In this document: piece by piece, positions 45,753-58,255 of the stretch
Layout of the letters: each line of letters opens with the position of its first letter
Position numbering within the stretch: the stretch's first letter is position 1
Assembly: GCF_030439915.1 (NCBI RefSeq)
Contig: NZ_JAQFJG010000001.1
Coordinates: 297,842 to 361,841, forward strand
Length of the DNA: 64,000 bases
DNA from: Streptococcus sp. SPS1
GTDB lineage: Bacteria; Bacillota; Bacilli; Lactobacillales; Streptococcaceae
Direction of reading: 5' to 3'
Made by a program: the position numbers and the translations under genes
The notes under the pieces: generated by a model
The model's input: the letters and a program-made list of their open reading frames with translations, nothing else
Database searches by the model: none
Told to the model about the DNA's origin: nothing

Positions 45753-45764
45753 AGAAGAAAAATA

Positions 45765-46799
<1,035 letters not shown>

Positions 46800-46860
46800 A
46801 ATTACAAAACGACCTTTAGCAAGGCTGTTTCTCTAATAATCTCTATGATTCCGCTCCAAC

Positions 46861-47718
46861 TCACACCTTTCGCTTATGTGCTTGGTGACTTTCTAGGTCT
46901 GCATCAACTTCAATGGTAATATTTTGAAAGCCACAATCTTTGAGGAAAATTCGAATAGATTCTTTACAAGTTTCCATATGCTCCATCTCTTTTAAACAAA
47001 CATGGACAATGGCATTTTTTTCCAAACCATCCATAGTCCAGAGATTAAGCTGATTGATACTAGCGACATGGTCCAATTCTGCTAAATCCGTCTTGATCTT
47101 CTGGATATCTACTCCTTCTGGCACTGCATCGAGGAATATCTTGAGCGTTCTCCAAAAACGTGGAAGGGCTTTTGACAGAATAAAGAAGGAAATAACAAGA
47201 GACAAGAGCGGATCCAAGATATACCAATCGGTAAATCGAAGAACAATGCCCATCAGGATGACAGTCACCCAACCCAAGGTATCTTCCAGAAAGTGCAGGC
47301 TGAGAATGGATTCGTTCTTGGTTTGTCCTTTGCGAATGACGAGACTCGCTAGCACATTGATAGTAATCGCAATAATTCCTAACCAGAGAATCCCCTCATC
47401 ATTGACCGGTTGTGGATGAAAGATTTTCGCTATATTTTCCAAAATGACCAAAACGGACCCTGTCATAAGAATCACAGCCGTTACCATGGCCCCTAAAAGG
47501 CTAAAACGCTTGTAGCCCAAGGTATAGTGGCTGTCTTCTTCACGATTAGAGATTGTTTCTAAAAAGGCCGATATGCCAATGGCTATAGCATCTCCCAAGT
47601 CATGGACAGAATCAGCAAGAACAGCACTCGAACCAAAGATTCCTCCTGCGATAAACTCAACAATGGCATAGCTTAAATTTAAGAAAAAAGCTACCCAAAC
47701 AGTATATTTTGCCTTCAT
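46861..47718 (-). CDS. czcD: Zinc/cadmium cation diffusion facilitator
   Basis: A 285-residue CDF exporter with six membrane helices and a cytoplasmic C-terminal domain. Metal-site motifs are HDLGD in LADSVHDLGDAI (helix II) and HFLED in LSLHFLEDTLG (helix V); the tail ends HQAHKRKV. It exports Zn(II) and gives zinc tolerance in pneumococcus. The ATG at 47718 is preferred, since the ATG three codons earlier abuts the AAAGGA. Activated by the divergent sczA product. Confidence 0.92.
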   Translation of the reverse strand: MKAKYTVWVAFFLNLSYAIVEFIAGGIFGSSAVLADSVHDLGDAIAIGISAFLETISNREEDSHYTLGYKRFSLLGAMVTAVILMTGSVLVILENIAKIFHPQPVNDEGILWLGIIAITINVLASLVIRKGQTKNESILSLHFLEDTLGWVTVILMGIVLRFTDWYILDPLLSLVISFFILSKALPRFWRTLKIFLDAVPEGVDIQKIKTDLAELDHVASINQLNLWTMDGLEKNAIVHVCLKEMEHMETCKESIRIFLKDCGFQNITIEVDADLESHQAHKRKV

Positions 47719-47747
47719 CTTTCTCATTCCTTTGTTATAATAAATTT

Positions 47748-47764
47748 ATGAACACCTTGTTCAT
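47748..47764. promoter_or_regulatory. SczA-type operator in the czcD promoter
   Basis: A perfect palindrome ATGAACACCTTGTTCAT upstream of czcD. A further TGAAC half-site lies at about 47826, just before sczA. SczA is known to bind the czcD promoter; assignment of this exact site is inference. Confidence 0.7.
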
Positions 47765-47850
47765 TATCATTATCCACTAAAATTCAAAGAAAGGATAGAA
47801 GCAAAACGTCAGCTTTATTCAGTTCTGAACAATTTGCCTCAAGTGTCCAT

Positions 47851-48387
47851 ATGACTAACATTGACCGCCGTATCAGCAAAACCAAAAAAGCCATCTATCA
47901 AGCTTTTCTACAACTTTTGAACGATAAGGGGTACGAAGCCACTACAGTTCAGGATATCATTGATCTCGCAGATGTAGGACGTTCCACCTTTTACTGTCAC
48001 TATGAGAGTAAGGAACTACTTCTGGACGAGCTTTGCCGCCACCTCTTCCATCACCTCTTTGAAAGAAAGCAATCCGTTTCTACCGTGGACTATCTCGCCC
48101 ACCTCTTTCTGCATTTTCAGAAAAACCAAGACCATATCACCAGTCTGCTATTTTCCAAAAATGACTACTTCCTCCGTCAACTCCATAAAGAGCTAGAACA
48201 CCATGTCTATTCCGTGATGGCTGATGATTTAAAAGAATCTCACCCGAGTCTGCCTACTCCTTACCTCCAACACTTAATCGTATCCAACTTTATCGAGACA
48301 TTGACCTGGTGGCTCAAAAAAGGGCAAGATTTCACAGAACAGGAAGTTGTCCAATTTTATCTAGACCTTCTCATTCCTAAAAATTGA
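47851..48387 (+). CDS. sczA: TetR-family zinc-responsive activator of czcD
   Basis: A 178-residue TetR protein: ISKTKKAIYQAFLQLLNDKGYEATTV, then ADVGRSTFYCHYESKELLLDELC as helix-turn-helix. Many histidines (HLFHHLFERKQ, HHVYSV) could bind zinc. In pneumococcus SczA activates czcD in the presence of Zn, Co or Ni, unusual for a TetR protein. No clear Shine-Dalgarno precedes the ATG. Confidence 0.9.
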   Translation: MTNIDRRISKTKKAIYQAFLQLLNDKGYEATTVQDIIDLADVGRSTFYCHYESKELLLDELCRHLFHHLFERKQSVSTVDYLAHLFLHFQKNQDHITSLLFSKNDYFLRQLHKELEHHVYSVMADDLKESHPSLPTPYLQHLIVSNFIETLTWWLKKGQDFTEQEVVQFYLDLLIPKN

Positions 48388-48450
48388 ATACAGATTAAAG
48401 CTCGGTTGCCTTATTTCTAGGCTACTGAGTTTCTTATCTTTTCAATAATC

Positions 48451-48477
48451 AAAAAGCCCAGACGACATTGTCTGAGC
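48451..48477 (-). terminator. Terminator of the egtUV operon
   Basis: Minus strand GCTCAGAC, short loop, GTCTGGGC and a T-run (48455-48451), 48 bases after the egtU stop. Confidence 0.85.
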
Positions 48478-48524
48478 GTTCTTCTATATAATCGTTTAAC
48501 AAAGTTGAGTTTGACATTTTCAAA

Positions 48525-50766
<2,242 letters not shown>

Positions 50767-50780
50767 TCTGTATCCTCAAT

Positions 50781-51545
50781 TTAAAACTTCCCTCGATTGG
50801 TCAAATCTTCTACCTTAGGCATAACTTCCTTATTGTCCCAATGCTCCACAATTTTCCCGTTCTCTAAACGGAAGATATCGTACTGGGCATAAGCAAGGCC
50901 ATCAATCTGAGTCTGACCATAGCTAACCACATAGTTTCCTTGTCCTAAGAGTTGGAAAACAAAGTCAAAAGTGACACTATATTCAGCCACATAGTTTTTA
51001 TAAGCAGCACTTCCTTGTCCAATCTCATGATTATGCTGAATCAAATCGTCTGCCACATAATCACTCCACTGCTCCAGTTCCCCATTTTGAAAAATTTCTG
51101 TCAAAAAACGGCGAACCAACTTTTTATTTTCTGCTGTTTTATCCAAATCCTTGATTTCAAAATCTCCAAATATCTGGTCTAACTGGCCATTTTCAGGTGT
51201 TCGATAGTAGTCAATGACATCCCAATGCTCCACGATACGCCCATTCTCATCCGCGCGGAAAGTATCTGTCGTCACCCATTGAGCTTTCCCACCATTCAGA
51301 TATTGATGAACATGAACAAAGACCAGATTGCCATCCTCAATAGTGCGAGCAATCTTAATCTGACGCTCTGGATGACGCTCAAAGAAATCTGCAAAGAAGG
51401 CTGCAAATCCTTCTTTCCCGTCAGGAACACCTGTCGAATGTTGGATATAGGTATCCCCTACAGACTGGGCTTGAGCCTCAGCAACTCGTCCGTCTTGAAT
51501 GGCATGGATGTATAGGTTGTGAGCATTTTTCACTTGTTGTGACAT
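50781..51545 (-). CDS. Tandem NTF2/SnoaL-like protein
   Basis: A 254-residue cytoplasmic protein with two NTF2/SnoaL-like domains: residues about 1-125 (YIQHSTGVPDGKEGFAAFF, DTFRADENGRIVEHWDVID) and about 135-250 (LIQHNHEIGQGSAAYKNYV, DIFRLENGKIVEHWDN). The repeated IVEHWD motif and the acidic DxFR strand suggest an internal duplication. The family includes lactonase-like and isomerase-like enzymes; no substrate is known. It lies between the MarR gene and egtV in one operon, which hints at a link to thiol-compound metabolism (inference). Confidence 0.85.
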   Translation of the reverse strand: MSQQVKNAHNLYIHAIQDGRVAEAQAQSVGDTYIQHSTGVPDGKEGFAAFFADFFERHPERQIKIARTIEDGNLVFVHVHQYLNGGKAQWVTTDTFRADENGRIVEHWDVIDYYRTPENGQLDQIFGDFEIKDLDKTAENKKLVRRFLTEIFQNGELEQWSDYVADDLIQHNHEIGQGSAAYKNYVAEYSVTFDFVFQLLGQGNYVVSYGQTQIDGLAYAQYDIFRLENGKIVEHWDNKEVMPKVEDLTNRGKF

Positions 51546-51548
51546 ATT

Positions 51549-51992
51549 TTAATCCTCATTTTCCTCCTCTTTCAGATTAGCCAAAATTCTTTCTTGAAAG
51601 GCTTCAAACTGACGAATTTCTTCCTCTGAAAATCCTTTGTAAAAGATCGTATCCAATTTCTGACTGACACGATGCCCCACTTCTTTCTGAGACTTCCCCA
51701 ACTCTGTTAAAACCAAATACTTCTTACGCTTATCTTCTCCACATGGACTAATAGTTACAAGATTTTGTTCCTCTAGTTTTTTAATCATCGTCGTCAGAGT
51801 ATTATTAGCAAGCCCAGTTTCCAGAGCAATATCTGTCGCAGTTGCGCAGCCAGTTTTACTATTCCATAAAACCGCTAAAATCTTCCCCTGTTCACTCCGA
51901 TAAAGAGCTTCAGGATCTTGACTCAGTAACTTTTGAAAAATCCGCCCATTCAACAAACGAATATGATGGGCTACCAAATGACTATCTTTCAT
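51549..51992 (-). CDS. MarR-family transcriptional regulator
   Basis: A 147-residue MarR protein: LAVLWNSKTGCATATDIALETGL, NTLTTMIKKLEEQNLV as recognition helix, and the wing CGEDKRKKYLVLTELGKSQ. Cysteines at two positions (GCAT, SPCGED) could sense oxidants or thiols. First gene of a four-gene operon with the tandem NTF2 protein and egtVU; two matching operators flank its promoter, so it is probably autoregulated. Confidence 0.9.
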   Translation of the reverse strand: MKDSHLVAHHIRLLNGRIFQKLLSQDPEALYRSEQGKILAVLWNSKTGCATATDIALETGLANNTLTTMIKKLEEQNLVTISPCGEDKRKKYLVLTELGKSQKEVGHRVSQKLDTIFYKGFSEEEIRQFEAFQERILANLKEEENED

Positions 51993-52005
51993 GACACCTC
52001 CAATT

Positions 52006-52023
52006 TATTTCTATATCGAAACG
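52006..52023. promoter_or_regulatory. MarR operator, downstream copy
   Basis: TATTTC, six bases, GAAACG; the half-sites and spacing match the copy at 52063-52080. Located between the start point and the start codon. Confidence 0.55.
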
Positions 52024-52032
52024 AATAAAGTA

Positions 52033-52061
52033 ATTGTAACACTCATTATTCTAACCGTCAA
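52033..52061 (-). promoter_or_regulatory. Promoter of the MarR-NTF2-egtVU operon
   Basis: Minus strand TTGACG (52061-52056), 17 bases, TACAAT (52038-52033). A near-consensus promoter between two palindromes. Confidence 0.8.
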
Positions 52062-52062
52062 C

Positions 52063-52080
52063 TATTTCGACTTAGAAATA
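52063..52080. promoter_or_regulatory. MarR operator, upstream copy
   Basis: TATTTCGACTTAGAAATA: perfect 6-bp arms with a six-base centre, directly upstream of the -35 box. Confidence 0.65.
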
Positions 52081-52136
52081 ATTTTTCCCAGTAAAAAAAC
52101 CTCCTACCCAAGATAGAAGATTTTAATCTTATAAAC

Positions 52137-53330
52137 TTAATCCGTCATATCCGATACCAACGTTCGATGCTCCAATGGAATACTGCACATAACTAGCAAG
52201 AAAATGAAACCTGACTGAATCCAGAAGAGGGCCAAGTCAAAGATTCCATGCACAGCAACCACTGTAAGGAAAGACAGATAAAGACCGATAATCGGACGTT
52301 TCCCCGACTCCTGACTCATATCCATCATCAAGCGAACAGGAGCAACAGAAGACAAAACTAATAAAATAGTCCCCACAATTCCGTAACTCAGAATCGTATC
52401 GATATATAGACTGTGAGCATGTTCATGATAAGGAGCATTTATTCTAGGATAAGAGTGCATATAGGTCAATGGCCCCTCACCCCAAAAAGGATTTTGCTTA
52501 AACAAGGCCATCCCAGCATCCCAGATAGAAATGCGTTCTTCCATAGAAGAGTCTAAAGTCCCCATCCGAACTCCCAAATCACTGGAAAAGAGGAAACTCA
52601 AGCCAATCGCAAAGACCCCTATACTAAGCCAAAAGGCCTTCCAGTTTTTAATGGTCGTAAAGAGATAAATAATGGCTCCAGCGATAATAGCAGGAAAGGC
52701 AGTTCGATTTTGAGTAAAGTTCAATCCAAAGAGATTCACAAAGCCTGCAAACACACAGAATACTTTCAACCAATTCAACTTGGTCGTTGTAAACAGATAG
52801 AAGGCAATCATGATACAGAAACAACAAATAATTCCATAATAATTAGGATTAAAGAAGGTCACTTCTGCACGATTCTGATGCCAGACCTGCATATTGGGTG
52901 AAAGAAAAGCATAGTTGAATTTCTTCACAATTTGGAAATGTTCTAAACTCGCAAAAACAGCTGACAAGACGCTACCAAACAAGACGAGCTGCAAAATCAA
53001 GCGAAAGAATTTATGTGATAAAATCGACTGATAGTGCAAAAAGAAAATAGTAAATAGAAAAATTCCTACTGAAGCTACAACTCCCATCCAATTTTGTGCA
53101 AAAATGGATATTACAGTACTATAGCCAAGAAAAAGAAGCAGCATCGGATGCTCCCCCATTTTCTGAAAAATACTTTTCATGTCTCCTGTAAAAATCAAAC
53201 TAATAATATATAAACAGAATACAACTACAAAAAGATAAAAGGGTAAAAAGATACTCAGGATAATTCCCAATAAAATCAGCTCTTTACTAGACAACCCTTT
53301 CAGCTTTTCAATAAAGCCTATTGATTTCAA
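52137..53330 (-). CDS. tacL: O-antigen ligase-family membrane protein, TacL candidate
   Basis: A 397-residue polytopic protein with about ten membrane helices and the family's large outer loop: TQNRTAFPAI, then SMEERISIWDAG, NPFWGEGPLTY and HEHAHSLYIDTILSYG, where the Arg and His residues match the Wzy/WaaL active-site pattern. In pneumococcus TacL, which moves teichoic acid chains to the glycolipid anchor to make lipoteichoic acid, is encoded next to gtfA, as here. The identity rests on family and position. Confidence 0.7.
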   Translation of the reverse strand: MKSIGFIEKLKGLSSKELILLGIILSIFLPFYLFVVVFCLYIISLIFTGDMKSIFQKMGEHPMLLLFLGYSTVISIFAQNWMGVVASVGIFLFTIFFLHYQSILSHKFFRLILQLVLFGSVLSAVFASLEHFQIVKKFNYAFLSPNMQVWHQNRAEVTFFNPNYYGIICCFCIMIAFYLFTTTKLNWLKVFCVFAGFVNLFGLNFTQNRTAFPAIIAGAIIYLFTTIKNWKAFWLSIGVFAIGLSFLFSSDLGVRMGTLDSSMEERISIWDAGMALFKQNPFWGEGPLTYMHSYPRINAPYHEHAHSLYIDTILSYGIVGTILLVLSSVAPVRLMMDMSQESGKRPIIGLYLSFLTVVAVHGIFDLALFWIQSGFIFLLVMCSIPLEHRTLVSDMTD

Positions 53331-53384
53331 AATGAATCCTTTCTCTCCAAATCAGTTGATTCAGATAATAGTAAGCTATCCTAT

Positions 53385-53430
53385 ATTGTACCACTTTTTT
53401 AGTAATTTGGAAACAAAGGAAACGTTTTCT
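53385..53430 (-). promoter_or_regulatory. Promoter of the tacL-like gene with cre-like site
   Basis: Minus strand TTTCCA (53413-53408), 17 bases, TACAAT (53390-53385). Immediately upstream, AGAAAACGTTTCCT (53430-53417) resembles a cre site with several departures from consensus, so its function is uncertain. Confidence 0.5.
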
Positions 53431-53467
53431 AAAATAAAAACCCTATTTTATCAACCATATCAAGGCT

Positions 53468-54910
53468 TCAAAATGTTACTTCAATTCCGTTCTCAATTAC
53501 CCGATAAGTCTGATTTTGCAAATCAATTTCTGCTACTGCTGTTACGGACTTATCTTTATTTTGACGTTTGATTACAATGCTGTAGGCTGTTGGTGTTTCA
53601 ACGTCAATAGTTCCTTCTAGTTCAAAGGCTTCTGAACGGTTACGGAAAGAAAATAGATTGAGAAGGGCCTTCACTACAGGACGTTGGACTTCTTCTGCTA
53701 TTTCCTCATTGCTATAGTAATGACGATTAATATTTCGACCTTCTTTAGTTTCTTCTAATAGTTTCAAGTCATTCTTTCCTGCTAGTAGCCCCACATAGTA
53801 GACCTGGGGAATACCTGGGACAAAAGCTTGAATTAAACGGGCAAGGAAATACTTGTCGTCATCATCTCCAAGCGCAGAATAGTAAGTTGAATTGATTTGG
53901 TAGATATCTAGATTGTTATACTCTGCACTGGAGTACTTACGTTTGACATTAGCTCCAACCTTATAGAGTTCATTTGAAGCATAGTCAATCTCCTCATCTG
54001 TCAGGATGTCCTTGACATCCACCACTCCAATCCCATCATGGGTGTCTAGCGTCGTAAATTGCTTCATTGGGCTCATCTTTAACCACTTAGCCAAACGCTC
54101 TGTTCTGGAACTGTAAAGAGTATAAAGCGTCACCATTGGAAGAGCAAAATCATAAACATAGTAATCATGATCCGCTATCTTAAACTGAATCGAATAATGT
54201 TCATGAATCTCAGGTAAGAGCTCTGTCCCATACTCAGCAGCGATATCTCGAACTTTGTCCAATAAATCCCAAATATCTGGTTCTACAAAGAAATCATTAG
54301 TATCCAATTTCTTCACTGCATAAGCAAAGGCATCTAGACGAATCAAATCACACCCATTACTTGCCAAGTGCTGAATGGTCTTATGGATAAATTCCATCGT
54401 TACTTCTTTGGTCACATCAAGATCAATTTGCTCCTCACCAAAGGTATTCCACAAATGTTCCACTGAACCATCTTCAAAAACAATCTCTTGCTTTGGTGCA
54501 CGATCCTTACGCTTGTAAATTAAGTCTACATCAGCCTGTGTCGGACGGTTTTCTGGCCAAAACTTATCCCAGTTTAAAAAGAGATCTTTAAATTCACTGG
54601 CTTCATGTTTTTCTTGATAGTCCTTATAATACTTGGATTGACGAGAAATATGATTAATCATAAAGTCAAACATAAGATAATATTTCTCACCTAAACGCTT
54701 AACATCCTCCCAATCACCAAAGGCTGAATCCACTTCGTCGTAGTCAACTGGCGCAAATCCACGATCACCTGTTGATGGGAAAAATGGTAGAAGGTGAACT
54801 CCCCCAATAGCATCTCCAAAATGCTCTTCCAAATTCTCATATAAGTCTTTAAGATTATTTCCCAGACTATCTGAATAAGTAATCAACATGGTTTTATTCT
54901 GAATTGGCAT
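53468..54910 (-). CDS. gtfA: Sucrose phosphorylase (GH13)
   Basis: Splits sucrose released from raffinose into glucose-1-phosphate and fructose. The 480-residue intracellular GH13 enzyme has the nucleophile in RLDAFAY (Asp193), acid/base in LLPEIHEH (Glu234), and the third acidic residue in TLDTHDGIG. Two ATG codons adjoin (54913 and 54910); the second gives seven bases from AGGAG. Last gene of the raf operon, separated from rafG by a BOX element. Confidence 0.95.
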   Translation of the reverse strand: MPIQNKTMLITYSDSLGNNLKDLYENLEEHFGDAIGGVHLLPFFPSTGDRGFAPVDYDEVDSAFGDWEDVKRLGEKYYLMFDFMINHISRQSKYYKDYQEKHEASEFKDLFLNWDKFWPENRPTQADVDLIYKRKDRAPKQEIVFEDGSVEHLWNTFGEEQIDLDVTKEVTMEFIHKTIQHLASNGCDLIRLDAFAYAVKKLDTNDFFVEPDIWDLLDKVRDIAAEYGTELLPEIHEHYSIQFKIADHDYYVYDFALPMVTLYTLYSSRTERLAKWLKMSPMKQFTTLDTHDGIGVVDVKDILTDEEIDYASNELYKVGANVKRKYSSAEYNNLDIYQINSTYYSALGDDDDKYFLARLIQAFVPGIPQVYYVGLLAGKNDLKLLEETKEGRNINRHYYSNEEIAEEVQRPVVKALLNLFSFRNRSEAFELEGTIDVETPTAYSIVIKRQNKDKSVTAVAEIDLQNQTYRVIENGIEVTF

Positions 54911-54978
54911 CATTACTCTCCTTTTTCTAATTGAAGCCAAGTCTCATATGACTTGGCTTCGTAAATCAAATTCATGTT

Positions 54979-55090
54979 ATACTCTTCGAAAATCTCTTCA
55001 AACCACGTCAGCTTTATCTGCAACCTCAAAGCTGTGCTTTGAGCAACCTGTGACTAGCTTCCTAGTTTGCTCTTTGATTTTCATTGAGCA
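54979..55090 (-). repeat. BOX element lacking boxB (AC) between rafG and gtfA
   Basis: Minus strand: boxA near 55090 (CTCAATGAAAATCAAAGAGC), no boxB palindrome, boxC ending CGAAGAGTAT at 54979. The rest of the 319-bp gap (55091-55229) shows only a weak 8-bp inverted repeat (CATAGAAT at 55165, ATTCTATG at 55214) and no gene. The element lies within a transcribed operon and could alter rafG-gtfA mRNA. Confidence 0.92.
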
Positions 55091-55229
55091 TTAAATCTCT
55101 ATTTATCATCAAACTCGTACTAATATAGACTGTGATAAACTAAGTACTACTTTCTTGTTTTCTACATAGAATTATCAACAAGCTGAACTCTTCCTCTGTG
55201 TCAGAGACTATAGATTCTATGAGTTCTTC

Positions 55230-56063
55230 TTACTTCACTGCTCCGTTGCTCATTCCTGAAATAATATGTTTTTGGAAGATAAGGTAGACGACAGTAATTG
55301 TTATAATTCCCACAATATAGGATGCAAAACTTGGCCCATAGTCATTAAAATACTGACCTTGGTAGTTGTACTGGAAGAGAGGCAAAGTCCACATCTTGGA
55401 ATCCTTATTCAAAATCAACAATGGCAACATAAAGTCATTCCAGAACCATAATGCATTGATAATCAAGGTTGTAGCATGCATAGGCTTCAGCATTGGAAAG
55501 ATAATTCGACGGTAAGTTGTAAATCGATCAGCCCCATCAATTTCTGCAGCTTCATCTAAACTATCTGGTACACTGATTTTAATATAACCAACATACAAGA
55601 AGAGGGTCTGTGGAATTGCATAAGTTAGATAAAGTAGTACCAACCCCCACATATTTGCCAGGCCGAGTTTGCTCATCATAACTGTGATAGGAATCATAAT
55701 CACCTGAAATGGAACAAATATCCCTAAAATCAAGAGCGAATACATAATTGCAAAGGCTTTTTTCTTGGACATATTTCGAGCAATGGAATAGGCTGCAGCT
55801 GGTATAAAGAAGGCTACTACAATCAATGATAACACCGTAATAACAGCTGAATTCCAGAAATAGCCTCCAATCCCATCCGAAACCAATCGTTCATAATTGC
55901 TTAATGTAAAAGGATTGGGCAAACTAAAGAAATGATTCATGATATCCTTGGTTGTTTTGAAGGAACTAAATACTGTTACCAATAAAGGAACAAGTATGAG
56001 AATACCACCTACTATCAAGAGGACATACTTCCAAAACTGATTCAATTTTTCTTCTTTTTTCAT
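55230..56063 (-). CDS. rafG: Raffinose/melibiose ABC transporter permease
   Basis: A 277-residue MalG-like permease with six helices and the EAA loop EAAEIDGADRFTTYRRIIFP. The start MKKEEKLN (56063) fits the family; an upstream in-frame extension overlaps the rafF end and lacks a signal. Pneumococcal RafEFG imports alpha-galactosides using the shared MsmK ATPase; no ATPase gene is in this operon. Confidence 0.93.
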   Translation of the reverse strand: MKKEEKLNQFWKYVLLIVGGILILVPLLVTVFSSFKTTKDIMNHFFSLPNPFTLSNYERLVSDGIGGYFWNSAVITVLSLIVVAFFIPAAAYSIARNMSKKKAFAIMYSLLILGIFVPFQVIMIPITVMMSKLGLANMWGLVLLYLTYAIPQTLFLYVGYIKISVPDSLDEAAEIDGADRFTTYRRIIFPMLKPMHATTLIINALWFWNDFMLPLLILNKDSKMWTLPLFQYNYQGQYFNDYGPSFASYIVGIITITVVYLIFQKHIISGMSNGAVK

Positions 56064-56079
56064 GTGTAGGACTCCTCTA

Positions 56080-56952
56080 TTAGATTTCAAATTTCTTTGA
56101 TAGTTTGATTTGGATAAGAGAAACAATTCCAATAATTAAGAATAAAATCAAGGCAATTGCATTCGCATATCCATATTGATTACTCTTGAAAGCATAGTTG
56201 TAGACTAAAAGACCAAGAGACGTTGTAGCATTATTTGGGCCACCACTCGTCAAGGCAAAAATTTGGTCAAAGGCAGTCAAACCGGACTTAAGAGCTAGGA
56301 TAAAAACCATAGAAATCGTTGGCAACAAATATGGTAACTCAATCTTCCAAAAGGTTTGTTTGCTTGTTGCACCATCAATTGATGCCGCCTCCAAAATATC
56401 ACTTGGAATACTCTGAAGGCCAGCAAGAAAGAGAATAATTGGCATTGCTACTCCTTGCCATAGAAGAACAAAAATAGTTGCCACTACCGCTCCGATCGGT
56501 GTTCCTAATAGACTTTCTTGTAAAAAACTAATCCCTAAAATTTTTCCAATCGTTGGAAGACCATAGTTGAAGAATTGTTTAAAAATCAAGGAAACTGTCA
56601 AACCAGACAAAACAGCTGGGAAAAAGAACCAAGCTCTAAAGAAGGTCTGCCCTTTCATCTTAGAATTTAAGGCTCGAGCAACAACCATCCCAATTGTAAT
56701 CTCTCCAATAATCAATGCCATGGTTAAAATCAAAGTAAAAGCAATGGCTGTGAAGAATTTCCCATCAATCATAAGCAATTTGTAGTTATTCAGACCAACA
56801 AATTTATAATTATAGGTCAATCCAGTCCAGTTAGTCAAACTATAGAAAGCACCTTGTACCATCGGAAAGTAAAAGAAGATAGCTTGTAATGCAAGCGGGA
56901 TAAGCAAAAAAGTCCAACCCCAGTATTTATTTAAAAATTTTCGAATAGCCAT
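56080..56952 (-). CDS. rafF: Raffinose/melibiose ABC transporter permease
   Basis: A 290-residue MalF-like permease, six helices, EAA loop EAASIDGATSKQTFWKIELP. AGGAG precedes the start by about ten bases. Located 18 bases after rafE and 16 before rafG. Confidence 0.93.
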   Translation of the reverse strand: MAIRKFLNKYWGWTFLLIPLALQAIFFYFPMVQGAFYSLTNWTGLTYNYKFVGLNNYKLLMIDGKFFTAIAFTLILTMALIIGEITIGMVVARALNSKMKGQTFFRAWFFFPAVLSGLTVSLIFKQFFNYGLPTIGKILGISFLQESLLGTPIGAVVATIFVLLWQGVAMPIILFLAGLQSIPSDILEAASIDGATSKQTFWKIELPYLLPTISMVFILALKSGLTAFDQIFALTSGGPNNATTSLGLLVYNYAFKSNQYGYANAIALILFLIIGIVSLIQIKLSKKFEI

Positions 56953-56970
56953 ATCATCTTAACTCCTATT

Positions 56971-58221
56971 CTAGTCCAAATCTGCCTTCATTGGATTAAA
57001 GAAAGCATTGAGATTGTTTGCCATATTTTTCAGATTTTTATCCATCAAGTAACCTGCACTTAGATTGAAAAAATCTTCTTCAGAATTCCAGTGTTGGCCC
57101 AACCAAACATAATGTTTATCCGTAAATGCTAGTTTAGAAATCTCTGCAAGTGCTGAATCTTCTTTTTCCTGTACACCTTTTACAGCAACTGGTGATCCAT
57201 CCACATCATAATATGCTTGCATAGCTTTTGAACTAGTCATATAGCTGATAAATTCTTCGGTTTCTTTAGGATGTTTGGTAGTAGCTGAAGTTGATAATGC
57301 CATGTCCCCTGCACCAACAGTGACTTCTTTTCCTACTTCTTCTCCTGGGAAAGCAAACATCCCCACATCAAATTTTGGATCCTGTTGATTAATTGCCGCT
57401 AATGCCCATGATCCTTGCGGCATCATCAAGGCTTTTTCATTCGAGAATGCTACCACCGCATCATTATAAGAGGCACCACGCCATCCATCTTGAGCATTAT
57501 CCGCCAACAAATCTAGTCGTTCTGCATCTGCTTTTAAAATAGCATCATCTGCAGAAATAGCATTTGGTTTTGAAAAGCGAAGATAGTTATTAGCTGCGTC
57601 TCCACTGCCTGTAATGGTAATGAGAGAAAGTTGGTGATAACCGTTTAATGTCCATCCTTCATTGCCTGCAACTGCAAACGGAGAATTCCCACTATCTTTT
57701 ATCTTTTTAACAATCTCTTGAAACTCTTTAAAAGTCTTCGGTTCCTCAAGTCCTAATTCTTTAAACTTTGTTTTATTGTAATAAATTCCATAAAGGTTAG
57801 CAGTTAAAGGCACACTATAAATCTTGTTATTGATTGCATACTTTTCTGCATAGTCATTCTTAATGTTTTCAAGATAGGACTTCCCTGTCATATCTGAAAA
57901 ATAACCTGCTTTTGCCCACTCCTGAAAATCCATATTTTGAGGATAAATATTAACAATATCTGGAACATCTCCTGATAAAATCCGAGTCTTCAGAACAATT
58001 CCAGCTGCCGGAACAGTCGTCAGTTTTACATCAATAGTAGGATGATCCTTTTCAAAATTATCTACAACTTTTTGCAAAGTATCCGCCATTTCGGTCTTCT
58101 GGTTAAAAAATTCAATCGTTACCTTTCCATCAGTCGATTGGTTATTCTGACCACAAGCTGCTAGGCCTAGTAAACTAGCCACAACGACTAAAAGAAAACC
58201 TGCTTTCTTATACCATTTCAT
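56971..58221 (-). CDS. rafE: Raffinose/melibiose ABC transporter substrate-binding lipoprotein
   Basis: A 416-residue family 1 solute-binding lipoprotein. Signal peptide MKWYKKAGFLLVVVASL with lipobox LAACG; mature domain with DVPDIVNIYPQNMDF, NKTKFKELGLEEPKTF and MMPQGSWALAAI, as in raffinose/multiple-sugar binding proteins. It follows aga by 34 bases. Confidence 0.94.
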   Translation of the reverse strand: MKWYKKAGFLLVVVASLLGLAACGQNNQSTDGKVTIEFFNQKTEMADTLQKVVDNFEKDHPTIDVKLTTVPAAGIVLKTRILSGDVPDIVNIYPQNMDFQEWAKAGYFSDMTGKSYLENIKNDYAEKYAINNKIYSVPLTANLYGIYYNKTKFKELGLEEPKTFKEFQEIVKKIKDSGNSPFAVAGNEGWTLNGYHQLSLITITGSGDAANNYLRFSKPNAISADDAILKADAERLDLLADNAQDGWRGASYNDAVVAFSNEKALMMPQGSWALAAINQQDPKFDVGMFAFPGEEVGKEVTVGAGDMALSTSATTKHPKETEEFISYMTSSKAMQAYYDVDGSPVAVKGVQEKEDSALAEISKLAFTDKHYVWLGQHWNSEEDFFNLSAGYLMDKNLKNMANNLNAFFNPMKADLD

Positions 58222-58255
58222 TGGAAAGCCTCCTTTATAAATTTATACACCTTTA

